64,000 bases of DNA from Flavobacterium sp. MC2016-06 (GTDB lineage Bacteria; Bacteroidota; Bacteroidia; Flavobacteriales; Flavobacteriaceae), in the NCBI RefSeq assembly GCF_009711165.2, contig NZ_WMID02000003.1:186001-250000 (forward strand), given 5' to 3'. Below the pieces are notes generated by a model, which made no database searches, had not been told where the DNA came from, and worked only from the letters and a program-made list of their open reading frames with translations. Numbering within the stretch: position 1 is the stretch's first letter; the number at the start of each line of letters is the position of its first letter. Position numbers and translations under genes: made by a program. This document shows, one piece after another, positions 41,640-51,164 of this stretch.

Positions 41640-42461
41640 ATGAGTAGAGAAAATTGGACTGACGAGAAATTATTATTTAAGCTTATAAATAATAAGTCAG
41701 ATAAATCTCGTTGGGATAATATTAGTGTTTTAAGAAAACGCCCTAGTGAAGAATTATTCACAAAGTGTGTAGAGCTAACAAAATCAGAAGATCCGAAAAT
41801 TAGAAGTATTGGAATTGAAATTTTAGCTCAATTAGGTTTATCTCCAAGGCCTTTTTCTAAGCAAACTTTAAAACTCTATTTTGACTTATTAAATATTGAA
41901 AATTCTCCTCAAGTTTTAATGTCATTGTTGTATTCAATTGGGCACAATAACGATAAACTCACTAAAGTTCAAATTGAAAAACTTTGTTCGTTTATTTACA
42001 ACGACAATAAACTTGTAAAAGAAGGTCTGGTTTTTTCTTTACTTGGAATTGATAATTTAAAAGCAATCGAAACTTTAATAAAACTCTCGACGGATAAAAT
42101 AAGTAACATAAGAAATTGGGCAACATTTGGAATTGGAACTCAAATAGAAGTAGACAATGAAAACATTAGAGAGGCTTTGTGGAACAGGGTTAACGATAAA
42201 TATCAAGAAACAAAACTTGAAGCGATTGTTGGTTTAGCAAAACGAAAAGACAATCGAGTAATTGAAATAATAAAACGTGAAATTCTAGATGGTGAATATG
42301 GAACTTTACTTTTTGAAGCCATTATTGAAACAGAAGACAAGATTTTTTTACCATTACTGCAGCAAAATTTAAAATTAATAAAAGACGATATTAGTATAAA
42401 TTCTGAATGGATAAAAGATTTGGAAAAATGTATTAGTGAATTAAGTAAATTGGCAAGTTAA
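41640..42461 (+). CDS. HEAT-repeat protein
   Basis: A soluble 273-residue protein without signal peptide. Paired helices repeat through its length with HEAT-type patterns (SEDPKIRSIGIEILAQLG, LVKEGLVFSLLGIDNLKAIETLIKL, SNIRNWATFGIG, ETKLEAIVGLAKRKDNRVIEII). Such alpha-solenoids bind other proteins; no catalytic residues are seen. It is the first gene of an AT-rich run of small unrelated genes separated by a shared intergenic sequence. In Bacteroidota, HEAT proteins of this size also occur as immunity-like or accessory genes, but I cannot assign a role. Confidence 0.75.
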   Translation: MSRENWTDEKLLFKLINNKSDKSRWDNISVLRKRPSEELFTKCVELTKSEDPKIRSIGIEILAQLGLSPRPFSKQTLKLYFDLLNIENSPQVLMSLLYSIGHNNDKLTKVQIEKLCSFIYNDNKLVKEGLVFSLLGIDNLKAIETLIKLSTDKISNIRNWATFGIGTQIEVDNENIREALWNRVNDKYQETKLEAIVGLAKRKDNRVIEIIKREILDGEYGTLLFEAIIETEDKIFLPLLQQNLKLIKDDISINSEWIKDLEKCISELSKLAS

Positions 42462-42488
42462 AAAAGAATGATCATATAATATTCTTTT
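42462..42488 (+). terminator. Possible terminator after the HEAT gene
   Basis: AAAAGAAT and ATTCTTTT form an 8-bp stem with an 11-base loop directly after the stop codon; the following T run is short. Confidence 0.4.
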
Positions 42489-42520
42489 GACGAGATTGGG
42501 GTTTTAGGTTGAATTTGAAG
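42485..42520 (+). repeat. Cassette-border repeat, copy 1
   Basis: TTTTGACGAGATTGGGG followed by TTTTAGGTTGAATTTGAAG. The core GAnnAGATTnnnnTTTTAG recurs three more times, each time just after a gene of this cluster. Confidence 0.6.
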
Positions 42521-42534
42521 ATAATTTTATACTT

Positions 42535-43143
42535 ATGAAATACATAATAACTATTTTATTCTTTATAATATTTAATAATTTAGAAGCACAATCTTCGGAA
42601 TTGATAAACATCGAAAAATACTTAACTAAAGATTGGAAAGAATCTTTTAAGAATTTTGAAATTAAAGATTTTATTAAAGTTGATAGTATTGCTGAATTTC
42701 AAAACTTTGAAAAACAAAACTTTAAGCAATTAGAAAAATTTGTATCGCTTTACAATCCAATTTTAACTTACAATGATCAAAAAGATAAGTTCGTAGATAT
42801 TTATAGTTATCAACTTAATCTGGAAAAGAAAAACGGAAAATATTATGCTTTAATAGACGTTGGACAAGCAATATATTTATGTGATATGAAAACGAAATAT
42901 TGGCAGAGAATTTTTTTCGGCGAGTATACACACGTAATTGACGATGTAATTTGGATTGATGAAAATAAATTTATCCTTATTGGAACTGAAAAAGACGAAA
43001 GCGACAAAAGCTCTCCTATTATCTATCTAGGAAACATAAAAAATAAGAACTTTGAAATTTTCATCAATAAAAATAAAAAATGTTTTCAAATTAATACGAC
43101 TTATAAGTCTAAAAAGTTAAATGCAATAACTATTGAAAATTAA
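42535..43143 (+). CDS. Secreted protein of unknown function
   Basis: A 202-residue protein with a Sec signal peptide (ITILFFIIFNNLEAQ, cleavage near residue 19). The mature part has no domain I recognise. It has many Lys, Asn and Tyr residues and strand-like stretches such as YALIDVGQAIYLCDMKTKYW and KFILIGTEKDES, which could be a beta-rich fold. The stop codon lies seven bases before the ATG of the next lipoprotein gene, so the two genes are probably one unit. Codon use is strongly AT-biased, like its neighbours in this cluster. Confidence 0.7.
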   Translation: MKYIITILFFIIFNNLEAQSSELINIEKYLTKDWKESFKNFEIKDFIKVDSIAEFQNFEKQNFKQLEKFVSLYNPILTYNDQKDKFVDIYSYQLNLEKKNGKYYALIDVGQAIYLCDMKTKYWQRIFFGEYTHVIDDVIWIDENKFILIGTEKDESDKSSPIIYLGNIKNKNFEIFINKNKKCFQINTTYKSKKLNAITIEN

Positions 43144-43150
43144 AATACTG

Positions 43151-43633
43151 ATGAAAAGAAAAACAACAGAATCATTAAAAATTTATTCATTAATTGTTTT
43201 ATCAATTTTTCTTGTTGTTAGCTGCAAAAATAGAAATGAAAAAAGTATTAAAAATGAATGGTTAATTGGAAAATGGATCGTTACTAATTCTGATTTTCTT
43301 CCGTTTGAACATATTTCATTTTGCGAAAATCTAAATATAAATTCAATTTTTGAATTTTCAGAGGATGGAATTTTGAAAGTGTATAATTCAAATAAAGAAA
43401 AGAAAAATTGCAACGATGCTCAAAGCTATCATGTTGAAGATAATAAAATTGTGATTTTAGAATACGATATGCTTTTTGAATATGAAATAATATCAAAATC
43501 ACAAAAAGAATTAATATTGAGAGTTAAACATTTTCCAAGCAGTATGTATAACAACAATATTAAATTTTCAGAAAAAGATTTTAATAATGTTAGAAAAAAT
43601 GGATTTAAAATATATTTATCAAAAGTGAATTAA
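43151..43633 (+). CDS. Small lipoprotein of unknown function
   Basis: The start is set at ATG 43151 (MKRKTTESLKIY), giving a lipoprotein signal with lipobox VVSC; an in-frame TTG at 43133 inside the previous gene is less likely. The mature ~130 residues (WLIGKWIVTNSDFLPFEHISF, SIFEFSEDGILKVYNS, DNKIVILEYDMLFEYEI) resemble the lipocalin-like beta fold of small Bacteroidota lipoproteins, with GKW and FxxDG strand marks. Function is unknown. It follows the secreted protein gene by seven bases. Confidence 0.72.
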   Translation: MKRKTTESLKIYSLIVLSIFLVVSCKNRNEKSIKNEWLIGKWIVTNSDFLPFEHISFCENLNINSIFEFSEDGILKVYNSNKEKKNCNDAQSYHVEDNKIVILEYDMLFEYEIISKSQKELILRVKHFPSSMYNNNIKFSEKDFNNVRKNGFKIYLSKVN

Positions 43634-43713
43634 AAACCTTTGAAGAAAATTATAGTGAGTATTGGAGTGGTTGGAGATTTTTTCTTTTGCCTTAAAAAAA
43701 AATTCGAAGATTT

Positions 43714-43758
43714 GTTTGATTAGATTTACATTTTAGACTGAATTTGAAGGTGGTTTTG
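43714..43758 (+). repeat. Cassette-border repeat, copy 2
   Basis: GTTTGATTAGATTTACATTT, then TAGACTGAATTTGAAGG and TGGTTTTGTA. It aligns with copy 1 over about 45 bases, including GAATTTGAAG. Confidence 0.6.
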
Positions 43759-43856
43759 TATTTGGGAAATTTGTGTGTAATGAATAAAATTTACATATTT
43801 AATCTGTAAACTATACAAAATCAATATTTTATTCGATATTAAAAACAAAAATAAAA

Positions 43857-44648
43857 ATGAAAACAAGATTATTAATAATACTATTGACTTTTAGTTTAAA
43901 TACCTGTGTTTTTGGACAAACTGATTATTTTTTAGGAAAAAGAACATATTGTGAAATGCCATCAGATAGTGAGACTAAAAAACTATTTGACTTGGGTATG
44001 GATTGTATTAAACAAAATCTTTATATCGGAGCAGCGAATATAATTTTCCAAGATATAATAAAAAAGGATAAAAGTTTTTGTGACGCATATTTTCTTGCAG
44101 GTTATACATTTCGTTTGAGCAATATGAATAAAGAAGCTGTAATTATGTACTACATTGCAGATAGTTTATCCCAAAATAAATCAATTGAATTTAAACAAAA
44201 TTTAGCAACTACAAGTATACTAGTTGGTAAAATAGATTTATCAAGAAAAAAATTTAAAGAAATTACAACATTTTTTCCTGAAAATCCTGAAGGATATTAT
44301 GGAATTGCACTTACAAGTACTATTATTGGTGATTTTGATTATGGATTAGAAAATATCAATATTGCAGAAAATAAATTTAAAGAAGAAAATAAAGATACTC
44401 AGTTTTTGAAAGCTATTTTACTTACATTGAATAAAAAACATAAAGAGGCAATCGAGTACTATGAAAAAGTGCAGTCAAAATTTTCAAAAGATGATAATTT
44501 TAATGGTAATTATGCATTAAGTCTTTATGAAGTTGGAATTGCAACAAATGATGACAAAATGCAAAAGAAAGCAACAAAACATTATGAGAAAGTAAAAGAC
44601 AAAAGCGGATTGACAGAATATATAAAATCTAAATTTGAAAAAACATAA
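43857..44648 (+). CDS. Secreted TPR-repeat protein
   Basis: A 263-residue protein with a signal peptide (LLIILLTFSLNTCVFGQ). The mature part carries tandem TPR-like helical pairs (CDAYFLAGYTFRLSNMNKEAVIMYYIA, ATTSILVGKIDLSRKKF style, GYYGIALTSTIIGDFDYGLENI, LLTLNKKHKEAIEYYEKV). It is expected in the periplasm as a protein-protein contact module. No partner can be named. It is one of five unrelated small genes in this AT-rich cluster; the same spacer sequence follows it. Confidence 0.78.
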   Translation: MKTRLLIILLTFSLNTCVFGQTDYFLGKRTYCEMPSDSETKKLFDLGMDCIKQNLYIGAANIIFQDIIKKDKSFCDAYFLAGYTFRLSNMNKEAVIMYYIADSLSQNKSIEFKQNLATTSILVGKIDLSRKKFKEITTFFPENPEGYYGIALTSTIIGDFDYGLENINIAENKFKEENKDTQFLKAILLTLNKKHKEAIEYYEKVQSKFSKDDNFNGNYALSLYEVGIATNDDKMQKKATKHYEKVKDKSGLTEYIKSKFEKT

Positions 44649-44663
44649 ACATCAGTTAACAGC

Positions 44664-44699
44664 TGTTTGACAAGATTAGGCTTTTAGACAAATAAACAG
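44664..44699 (+). repeat. Cassette-border repeat, copy 3
   Basis: CTGTTTGACAAGATTAGG followed by CTTTTAGACAAATAAACAG. The ends CTGTTTG and CAAATAAACAG can pair with a one-base bulge, and CAGTTAACAGCTG lies just before. Confidence 0.6.
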
Positions 44700-44725
44700 A
44701 ACGTAACCAGCAAATTTTGAAAAAA

Positions 44726-45154
44726 ATGAGTACTATCAAAAAAAATCTCGTTATTTTTTTTCTCATTGGAGTAGTTATTCCATATTCTTTCGGGCAAGGC
44801 AAGTCTGTCGATCGAGACAATCATAAAACTATTTCTAAAAAAGAATTTGACAGGTTAGTAGATTCTTCAATTGAGTTGCTTAAAACAAAAAAACTTAATT
44901 TAATTAATGATTCTCAACACATACAAATCATGATGTGTTTGAATACTATTGCTGTTTCAGGAAACAAATTTCTGGCAAGCAGGTGTCAAAAATTAACAGC
45001 TTTAGAAAAAAGTACAAATTACGGAACTCGTTTGGGAAAGGAAATTTATAAAGACTGGGTTCCTAATAGAGGAATGGGGTTTTATTTTCCAAAAATCAGA
45101 ATGGAATTATACGGAACTCCTGCAATATATGCTTGGTATAGTGTTAAAGAATAA
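44726..45154 (+). CDS. Secreted protein of unknown function
   Basis: The start is set at ATG 44726; a TTG nine bases upstream is in frame. The 142-residue protein has a Sec signal peptide (LVIFFLIGVVIPYSFGQ). The mature part is helical at first (SKKEFDRLVDSSIELLKTKKL) and then has two cysteines 42 residues apart (IMMCLNT and ASRCQKL lie close to one another). The sequence ends with an aromatic segment (PNRGMGFYFPKIRMELYGTP). I do not recognise the family. It is the last gene before the fourth copy of the cluster's intergenic repeat. Confidence 0.65.
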   Translation: MSTIKKNLVIFFLIGVVIPYSFGQGKSVDRDNHKTISKKEFDRLVDSSIELLKTKKLNLINDSQHIQIMMCLNTIAVSGNKFLASRCQKLTALEKSTNYGTRLGKEIYKDWVPNRGMGFYFPKIRMELYGTPAIYAWYSVKE

Positions 45155-45169
45155 ACTGCTGCTATTATC

Positions 45170-45206
45170 CACATGGCTAGATTAAGGTTTTAAGCTTGCT
45201 TAAAAG
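45170..45206 (+). repeat. Cassette-border repeat, copy 4
   Basis: CACATGGCTAGATTAAGG followed by TTTTAAGCTTGCTTAAAAG. It aligns with the other copies at the AGATT...TTTTA core. Confidence 0.55.
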
Positions 45207-45331
45207 ATTCTCTTATGTTAGATTTTGAGAAAAGTTTAACCAAAAAAAACATTTCCCATTTTTAAAATATGCGATAAATCACTCAAAACTCTTAAATCTT
45301 CAAGTAAAAAAAAATATATTATCTACAAAGA

Positions 45332-45339
45332 TATTTTTG
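45332..45339 (+). promoter_or_regulatory. Possible minus-7 element of the sigma factor gene
   Basis: Bases 45155-45482 contain no gene. Beyond the repeat copy 4, TATTTTTG here fits TAnnTTTG, about 150 bases before the sigma factor ATG. The rest is featureless AT-rich sequence. Confidence 0.3.
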
Positions 45340-45482
45340 TAAACATCTAATTTTTAAGTAATTAAGTCGATTGTGACTTGTTGATAGTTTGAAATGGTTA
45401 GTTAGATCGGTTTTTGCATCTTTTGGTTTTTAACATAAAAAATGTTTAATATTGCTTTTTTGATTCTCAACTCCTTTAATTA

Positions 45483-46052
45483 ATGTCTGGTTATAGCAAA
45501 TATGCTGATGATATTTTATTGAATCTTCTCAAGGAAGATGATCAATTGGCGTTTACAGAAATTTTTGAGAGATATTCTAAAATACTGATCAATCATGCCT
45601 ACAAAATGCTTGGTAGCAGAGATGAAGCAAACGATGTTGTCCAGGAAGTTTTTTTATCAATCTGGAACAAACGCTACGAACTCACGGTTACCGGATCTCT
45701 TTCGTCTTACTTATACAAAGCAACAAAAAACAGAATCCTAAATCATATCGCCCACGAAAAAGTGGTTTCGCGTTATGCTGATTCCATTTCAAATTTTATC
45801 GAAAATGTTTATGTTTTAGCAGATTCTAAAATTCGAGAAGAAGAATTAGAAGCAATTATTGCCAAAGAAATTGCTTTACTTCCAGAAAAAATGCGCGAAG
45901 TTTTTCTTTTAAGAAAAGTAGAAGAACTGTCATACGAAGAAATCGCACTTCAATTAAATATTACAGATAAAACAGCCAAACAGCAAGTATATAATTCGCT
46001 AAAAATATTACGAGAAAAACTAAAGTCTTTACTGCATGTTTTTATCTGGTAA
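45483..46052 (+). CDS. ECF sigma factor, FecI-like
   Basis: A 189-residue sigma-70 family factor with region 2 (AFTEIFERYSKILINHAYKMLGSRDEANDVVQEVF) and region 4 (LPEKMREVFLLRKVEELSYEEIALQLNITDKTAKQQV). It belongs to the Bacteroidota group paired with FecR anti-sigma factors and SusC transporters. The FecR gene follows 195 bases downstream, then SusC with an STN domain, the arrangement of a cell-surface signalling system. It should direct transcription of the downstream transporter genes when the substrate is bound at the outer membrane. Confidence 0.93.
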   Translation: MSGYSKYADDILLNLLKEDDQLAFTEIFERYSKILINHAYKMLGSRDEANDVVQEVFLSIWNKRYELTVTGSLSSYLYKATKNRILNHIAHEKVVSRYADSISNFIENVYVLADSKIREEELEAIIAKEIALLPEKMREVFLLRKVEELSYEEIALQLNITDKTAKQQVYNSLKILREKLKSLLHVFIW

Positions 46053-46247
46053 ATTATAATAATGCTTTTTGTTAATTTTCGTACTAAAATCTACTCATAA
46101 CATCCTCATTGATAAACAATAAATAACATTGTTTCGGATTTGTTAATGATATAATAATATTTTTTTAATTTTTTTTCGTTTTTGTCTATGACGAAAACCA
46201 TTTATAACTGTCTTACTTAAAACAGGACAAAATTTCGTGTTGTAATT

Positions 46248-47390
46248 ATGAATGAATCTGAAATCTTAGCGTTGCTGCAAAAATACCAAGAAGGTACTTT
46301 ATCTCTAGAAGATAAGGACAAACTAGATGCGTGGTATTTGTACAAAGCTTCTAATAGCAATTTACAGCTCAACGAGTATGAACTGGAAGATAGTTACGAA
46401 TTGCTAAAGTCAAAATTGCCTTTACAGGAAGAAGAAAAAGTTAGAAGTCTTTGGCCTCGTATTGCAGCGGCAGCTTCAATTGCTTTGTTATTAGGTGCAG
46501 GAATATTTTATTTTAATAAACCAGCAAAACAACAGGTTATTCAGGTTGCTGTAAAACAACAGGAAATTGCTCCCGGAGGAAATAGAGGAATTTTAACGCT
46601 CTCGAACGGAAAACAAATTATTCTGGCAGATATTTCAGCTACAGATACAATTGCCAAAGAAGGTAAAAAAGAAGAAGTTACGATTCAGATTGGTGCAAAT
46701 GGCGTTATTACGTATATCGTAAATCCAGATGCCGATGCTCCAAAAGAGGATGCTAATTCATTCAATACGCTTTCGACACCAACGGGCGGGCAATACAATA
46801 TTGTTTTGGCAGATGGAACCAAAGTTTATTTAAATGCAGTTTCGTCTATAAAATATCCAACTCAGTTTAATGGCGATCAACGTGTCGTAGAGTTAGATGG
46901 AGAAGCGTATTTTGAAGTAGCCAAAAATAAAAATAAACCCTTTATAGTAAAATCAGGCGATCAAGATATTGAAGTTCTTGGAACTCATTTTAACGTTCAC
47001 GCTTATGATAATGAATCGGTTGTAAAAACTACTTTATTAGAAGGAAGTGTAGCGGTTACGTATAAAAATCAAAAAGCAATTTTAAAACCCGGACAGCAAT
47101 CTAATGTATCGAATAGCTTTGATAAAATTAAAATTAGAGAAGTTGATACAGAAGCTGCGATTGCTTGGAAAAATGGACGTTTTAAATTTGATAATGCCGA
47201 CTTAAAAACGGTAATGAGACAATTGGAACGCTGGTACGGAATAAAAGTTGAATATCGCGGCGATGTTTCGGATGTTAGATTTAACGGAGGTACGTTTATG
47301 AATAAAAATTTGTCTGAAGTATTAAAGGTACTTGAGCTTAGTAATATAAAATTTAAGGTTGAAGGAAAAACGATTATTGTCTATCCCTGA
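46248..47390 (+). CDS. FecR family anti-sigma factor
   Basis: A 380-residue protein with one transmembrane helix (about 70-88, RIAAAASIALLLGAGIFYF). The cytoplasmic N-terminal part (ESEILALLQKYQEGTLSLED) should bind the sigma factor. The periplasmic part has the FecR domain (FNTLSTPTGGQYNIVLADGT, LNAVSSIKYP, EVLGTHFNVHAY) and a C-terminal DUF4974-like STN-related domain (FDNADLKTVMRQLERWYGIK). It senses the state of the TonB-dependent transporter through that transporter's N-terminal domain. Gene order sigma-FecR-SusC is the usual one. Confidence 0.94.
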   Translation: MNESEILALLQKYQEGTLSLEDKDKLDAWYLYKASNSNLQLNEYELEDSYELLKSKLPLQEEEKVRSLWPRIAAAASIALLLGAGIFYFNKPAKQQVIQVAVKQQEIAPGGNRGILTLSNGKQIILADISATDTIAKEGKKEEVTIQIGANGVITYIVNPDADAPKEDANSFNTLSTPTGGQYNIVLADGTKVYLNAVSSIKYPTQFNGDQRVVELDGEAYFEVAKNKNKPFIVKSGDQDIEVLGTHFNVHAYDNESVVKTTLLEGSVAVTYKNQKAILKPGQQSNVSNSFDKIKIREVDTEAAIAWKNGRFKFDNADLKTVMRQLERWYGIKVEYRGDVSDVRFNGGTFMNKNLSEVLKVLELSNIKFKVEGKTIIVYP

Positions 47391-47523
47391 TTTTAAATTT
47401 ACCCGATTATATTGATCCTATAAACTAAAAAACCAGAAGCAGTTGCGATGCCTCTGGTTGTTAAAAAGTCTATAGCCAATATAAGTTGTTCACCATTGTT
47501 TAACTATAACCAAATGTAAATGT

Positions 47524-50500
47524 ATGAAATTTAATTTACAACCAAAAAAACCTTACAAAAAACTCGGAAAAAAGATTTCGGGATTTAATTTCTCTAGTAA
47601 TTTATGGGTATTTAGTGTGCTGTTTATGCTGTTTTGCAGTTATACAAGTCAAGCACAAAATATTACCATTAATTTTAAAGATGTGCCACTAGAAAAAGCT
47701 TTGAAAGAAGTGGCAAAACAAGCCAATTACGAAGTTTTTTATACGCAGAAACTGCTGAAAGATTCAAAACCCGTAACCATTAATGTGAAGAATTCAACTT
47801 TAAAAGAAACGCTGAATTTAATTTTTAATGATCAAAATTTAAAGTACACCATTACTAACCAAACAATTGTAGTAACGGCTGCAAAGGAGGAGAACTTGGG
47901 AAACGGATTAATCGACATCAAGGGAAAAGTATTAAACAATAAAAATCAGCCCTTTCCTGGAGTAAGTGTCTATATTGCGGGCACAAACAGACATAGCGTA
48001 ACCGATTTTGACGGAAGCTTTTCTTTTGAAAAAGTAGCATCAGATGCCATTATCGAATGTTCGGGATTGACTATTGAAAAAAAATCTTTCAGTATTGGCG
48101 GACGTACTCAATTAACGCTTATCGTTGAAGATAAAGTCTCTATAATGGGAGAAATTGTTGTAACAGGTTACCAGACTGTTGCAAGAAGCCATTCTACAGG
48201 AGCCATTGTTAAGATTGATGAAAAGACCTTAAATGAAAATGTTAATACTAATTTATTGAGTGCATTAGAAGGCCGTGTGGCTGGTTTAATGTTTCAAAAA
48301 AATGTTACTGGATCTGCAGCAGATAAGCCAATATTACGCGGTATGGGTACGTTTTCTAGTACAGTTGGCTACAGTCCGCTTATCGTAATTGACGGTTTGC
48401 CAACAGAATTGACGCTGGATCAGATTAACCCTTATGATATTGAAAGTGTAAACGTGCTTAAAGATGCAGCAGCAGCTTCTATTTATGGTTCAAGAGCAGC
48501 AAACGGTATTATTGTTTTAATGACTAAAAAAGGAAGCGGTAGTTTAAAAGTAAGTTTCAATTCTGATTTGTTTATTTCTACAAAGCCAAATCTACGAGAT
48601 ATGAACTTTGCTTCTACTAGTGATATGATAGATTTGGAACAAGCTGTATACAATAGAGAGCGAGCAAGATATGCTGATACTGCTACTATGTTTAGCAGTT
48701 ATGGAGATATTGGAAGCAGCAGTATGAAATATTACAGCCCTCTTTATCAGCTTAACAGAAATTTGGAAGAAGGAAAAATTGACAATACAACATACGACAC
48801 TACTATTGCGCAATGGAGAAAGAACGACTACAATAAAGATTATCGCGATAATGTATGGCAAAATGAATTAAGACAGCGTTATAATGTTTCGTTTTCGGGT
48901 AGTACCAGCAAACAAAATACGTATGTTTCATTTAATTACGACCAGTCAAAAAATCGTATTGTAAACAACGACAGCCGCGCATTTAATCTTTACGCAAAAA
49001 CTAGTTTTCAGGTAAACAGCTGGTTAAATGCTACAATTGGATTAAATGGAACTTATAATAACGCAGATGTTACCGATAGTGATTTTGGTAATTATGATAT
49101 CCAAAAAAGATACGAGCGTATTACCGATGATAATGGAAATCGTGTACAATCAGCATTTGTAGGTATTAGTGATGGTTTTACAGGCAGTGGCGTTATTAAT
49201 CCAGCAGTAGCAGAAAAATTAGCAGCTTTAAGTGGTTTTAAACCCGTAACTTTTAATGTTTTAGATGCACTTCAGGAAGGGATTACACACCAGAACTCAT
49301 TAAATTTAAGAGCTTTTGGAAACATACGTGCCAAGATCTGGAATGGTTTAAGTGCCAGCACACAATTTCAATACGAAACAACTAGAAATGACAACGATCA
49401 ATACTATGACGTTAACTCGTATAAAATGCGTTATGCTATTAATGCTTTAACTGGATATGTTCCTGCTACTAATACCTATACCTATATAGATGGTTTCTCT
49501 ACAGGAGGTAGATACAAACAATCTAGCAGTAAGGTAAGCGACTATACTTTAAGAAATCAATTGGATTATAATCATGATTTTGACGGAGGTAAACATTCTA
49601 TTAATGCTTTGGCAGGTTTTGAAATGCGCGAAACGTATCTTCCAAGAAATATCGAACAGTTAAGATACGGCTATGATCCAGTTACACTTACATCAGCTGT
49701 ACTTAACAACCTTGCGCTTAGCCAGACTGGAGTTGCGAGTTATATCTCTGGAAGTAACCGAACTTTAGCAGCTGGATCAAAAACACAGACAGAAATTTTA
49801 CATCGTTATTTTTCGATGTTTAGTACCTTAGGTTATACCTTTTTATCTAAATATAACGTAACGGGAAGTTATAGAGTAGATAGAGCAGATTTGTTTGGAG
49901 TAGATCCTAAGTATAAAAACCGTCCTTTGTGGTCTGTAGGTTTAGGATGGAATGTAAGCGACGAAAACTTTATGAAAGACATAGACTGGGTAAGTGCGCT
50001 TAAAGTTAGAGCAACTTATGGTATAAATGGAAATATAGACCAGAATACATCACCATACATAACGGCTACAAGAAAAAACGATAACTTATATACCTCTCTA
50101 CAATACATAAATATTACGGCACAGCCAAATCCTATGTTAAGATGGGAAAAAACACAGACTACTAATTTTGGTATCGATTACAGCTTGTTTAGAAGCTTGT
50201 TAAGAGGTAGTATTGATGTTTATAATAAATACAGCAGCGATTTATTAGCTACAACCGATTTAGACCCTACAGTTGGTGCAACGAGCAGAAAAATTAATGC
50301 AGGTGCATTGTTAAACAGAGGAGTAGAATTTACTGTTGGTTCTGACTGGTACAATCATGGAAATTTCCGTATTGGTTCTAATGTAGTTTTTGGATTCAAC
50401 AGAACTTCTGTTGAAGAAGTTACCAGAGCACAATCGCTTGCTTCGGTTTATGTGAGTTCACCTATAGATTACTTTTTAGAAGGTCAGGGATATAATAGTT

Positions 50501-51159
50501 TGTATGCTTACAAATATGGAGGAACTGTTAACGGATATCCTTATGTTTTAGATGAAAATGGAAATCCGTCGATCACTTTTGATGCAAATGGAAAACCTAT
50601 ATCAACCAGTGTAAAAACTATTACAAATCCTGATGCTTTAGTAAACATGGGAAGTTTAACACCAACTTATACAGGTTCGTTATCACAACGATTTTCTTAT
50701 GAAGGATTTGACTTAAATTTCTTGTTTGTTTTCTCAGGAGGAAATGTAATGCGTAAAGAAGTACTTGATATGAGTTCTGATGCAGTAAATCTTAGTAGTA
50801 TTTCAGATCGTTACACCGATACCAATCAAAATGGGAATACACGTTTATATGTAGACTTAGACGAAAGCGTTAGAAATTATGCAGGAACAATCAGCAGTCA
50901 ATGGAGAAATTCGGACGTAAATGTTGTAAAAGGAGATTACATCAAGCTTAGAAACGTTTCATTGGGCTATAATTTACCAAAAACATTTTCCAATAAGATT
51001 AAAATGGCATCGGCTAAATTTACTTTTCAAGTAAATAACCTTTGGTATTGGAGTGCTGCTGGAAATCATATTGATCCAGAAGTTTATTCGGCTAATTCTG
51101 GTACTCGTAATTTACCATTGCCTAAAACGTACTTATTTGGTTTAAATCTAACTCTTTAA
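47524..51159 (+). CDS. SusC/RagA TonB-linked outer-membrane transporter with STN signalling domain
   Basis: A 1211-residue protein. After a long signal region (LWVFSVLFMLFCSYTSQAQ) comes an STN domain (INFKDVPLEKALKEVAKQAN, about 48-120), then a carboxypeptidase-regulatory-like domain (IDIKGKVLNNKNQPFPGVSV), the plug (ALEGRVAGLMFQKN, VLKDAAAASIYGSRAANGII) and a beta barrel ending in LFGLNLTL. STN domains mark transporters that also signal to FecR. It imports a large ligand with its lipoprotein partner SusD. The missing glycoside hydrolase genes and the metalloprotease downstream suggest a peptide or metal-peptide substrate, which is inference. Confidence 0.95.
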   Translation: MKFNLQPKKPYKKLGKKISGFNFSSNLWVFSVLFMLFCSYTSQAQNITINFKDVPLEKALKEVAKQANYEVFYTQKLLKDSKPVTINVKNSTLKETLNLIFNDQNLKYTITNQTIVVTAAKEENLGNGLIDIKGKVLNNKNQPFPGVSVYIAGTNRHSVTDFDGSFSFEKVASDAIIECSGLTIEKKSFSIGGRTQLTLIVEDKVSIMGEIVVTGYQTVARSHSTGAIVKIDEKTLNENVNTNLLSALEGRVAGLMFQKNVTGSAADKPILRGMGTFSSTVGYSPLIVIDGLPTELTLDQINPYDIESVNVLKDAAAASIYGSRAANGIIVLMTKKGSGSLKVSFNSDLFISTKPNLRDMNFASTSDMIDLEQAVYNRERARYADTATMFSSYGDIGSSSMKYYSPLYQLNRNLEEGKIDNTTYDTTIAQWRKNDYNKDYRDNVWQNELRQRYNVSFSGSTSKQNTYVSFNYDQSKNRIVNNDSRAFNLYAKTSFQVNSWLNATIGLNGTYNNADVTDSDFGNYDIQKRYERITDDNGNRVQSAFVGISDGFTGSGVINPAVAEKLAALSGFKPVTFNVLDALQEGITHQNSLNLRAFGNIRAKIWNGLSASTQFQYETTRNDNDQYYDVNSYKMRYAINALTGYVPATNTYTYIDGFSTGGRYKQSSSKVSDYTLRNQLDYNHDFDGGKHSINALAGFEMRETYLPRNIEQLRYGYDPVTLTSAVLNNLALSQTGVASYISGSNRTLAAGSKTQTEILHRYFSMFSTLGYTFLSKYNVTGSYRVDRADLFGVDPKYKNRPLWSVGLGWNVSDENFMKDIDWVSALKVRATYGINGNIDQNTSPYITATRKNDNLYTSLQYINITAQPNPMLRWEKTQTTNFGIDYSLFRSLLRGSIDVYNKYSSDLLATTDLDPTVGATSRKINAGALLNRGVEFTVGSDWYNHGNFRIGSNVVFGFNRTSVEEVTRAQSLASVYVSSPIDYFLEGQGYNSLYAYKYGGTVNGYPYVLDENGNPSITFDANGKPISTSVKTITNPDALVNMGSLTPTYTGSLSQRFSYEGFDLNFLFVFSGGNVMRKEVLDMSSDAVNLSSISDRYTDTNQNGNTRLYVDLDESVRNYAGTISSQWRNSDVNVVKGDYIKLRNVSLGYNLPKTFSNKIKMASAKFTFQVNNLWYWSAAGNHIDPEVYSANSGTRNLPLPKTYLFGLNLTL

Positions 51160-51164
51160 AAAAA

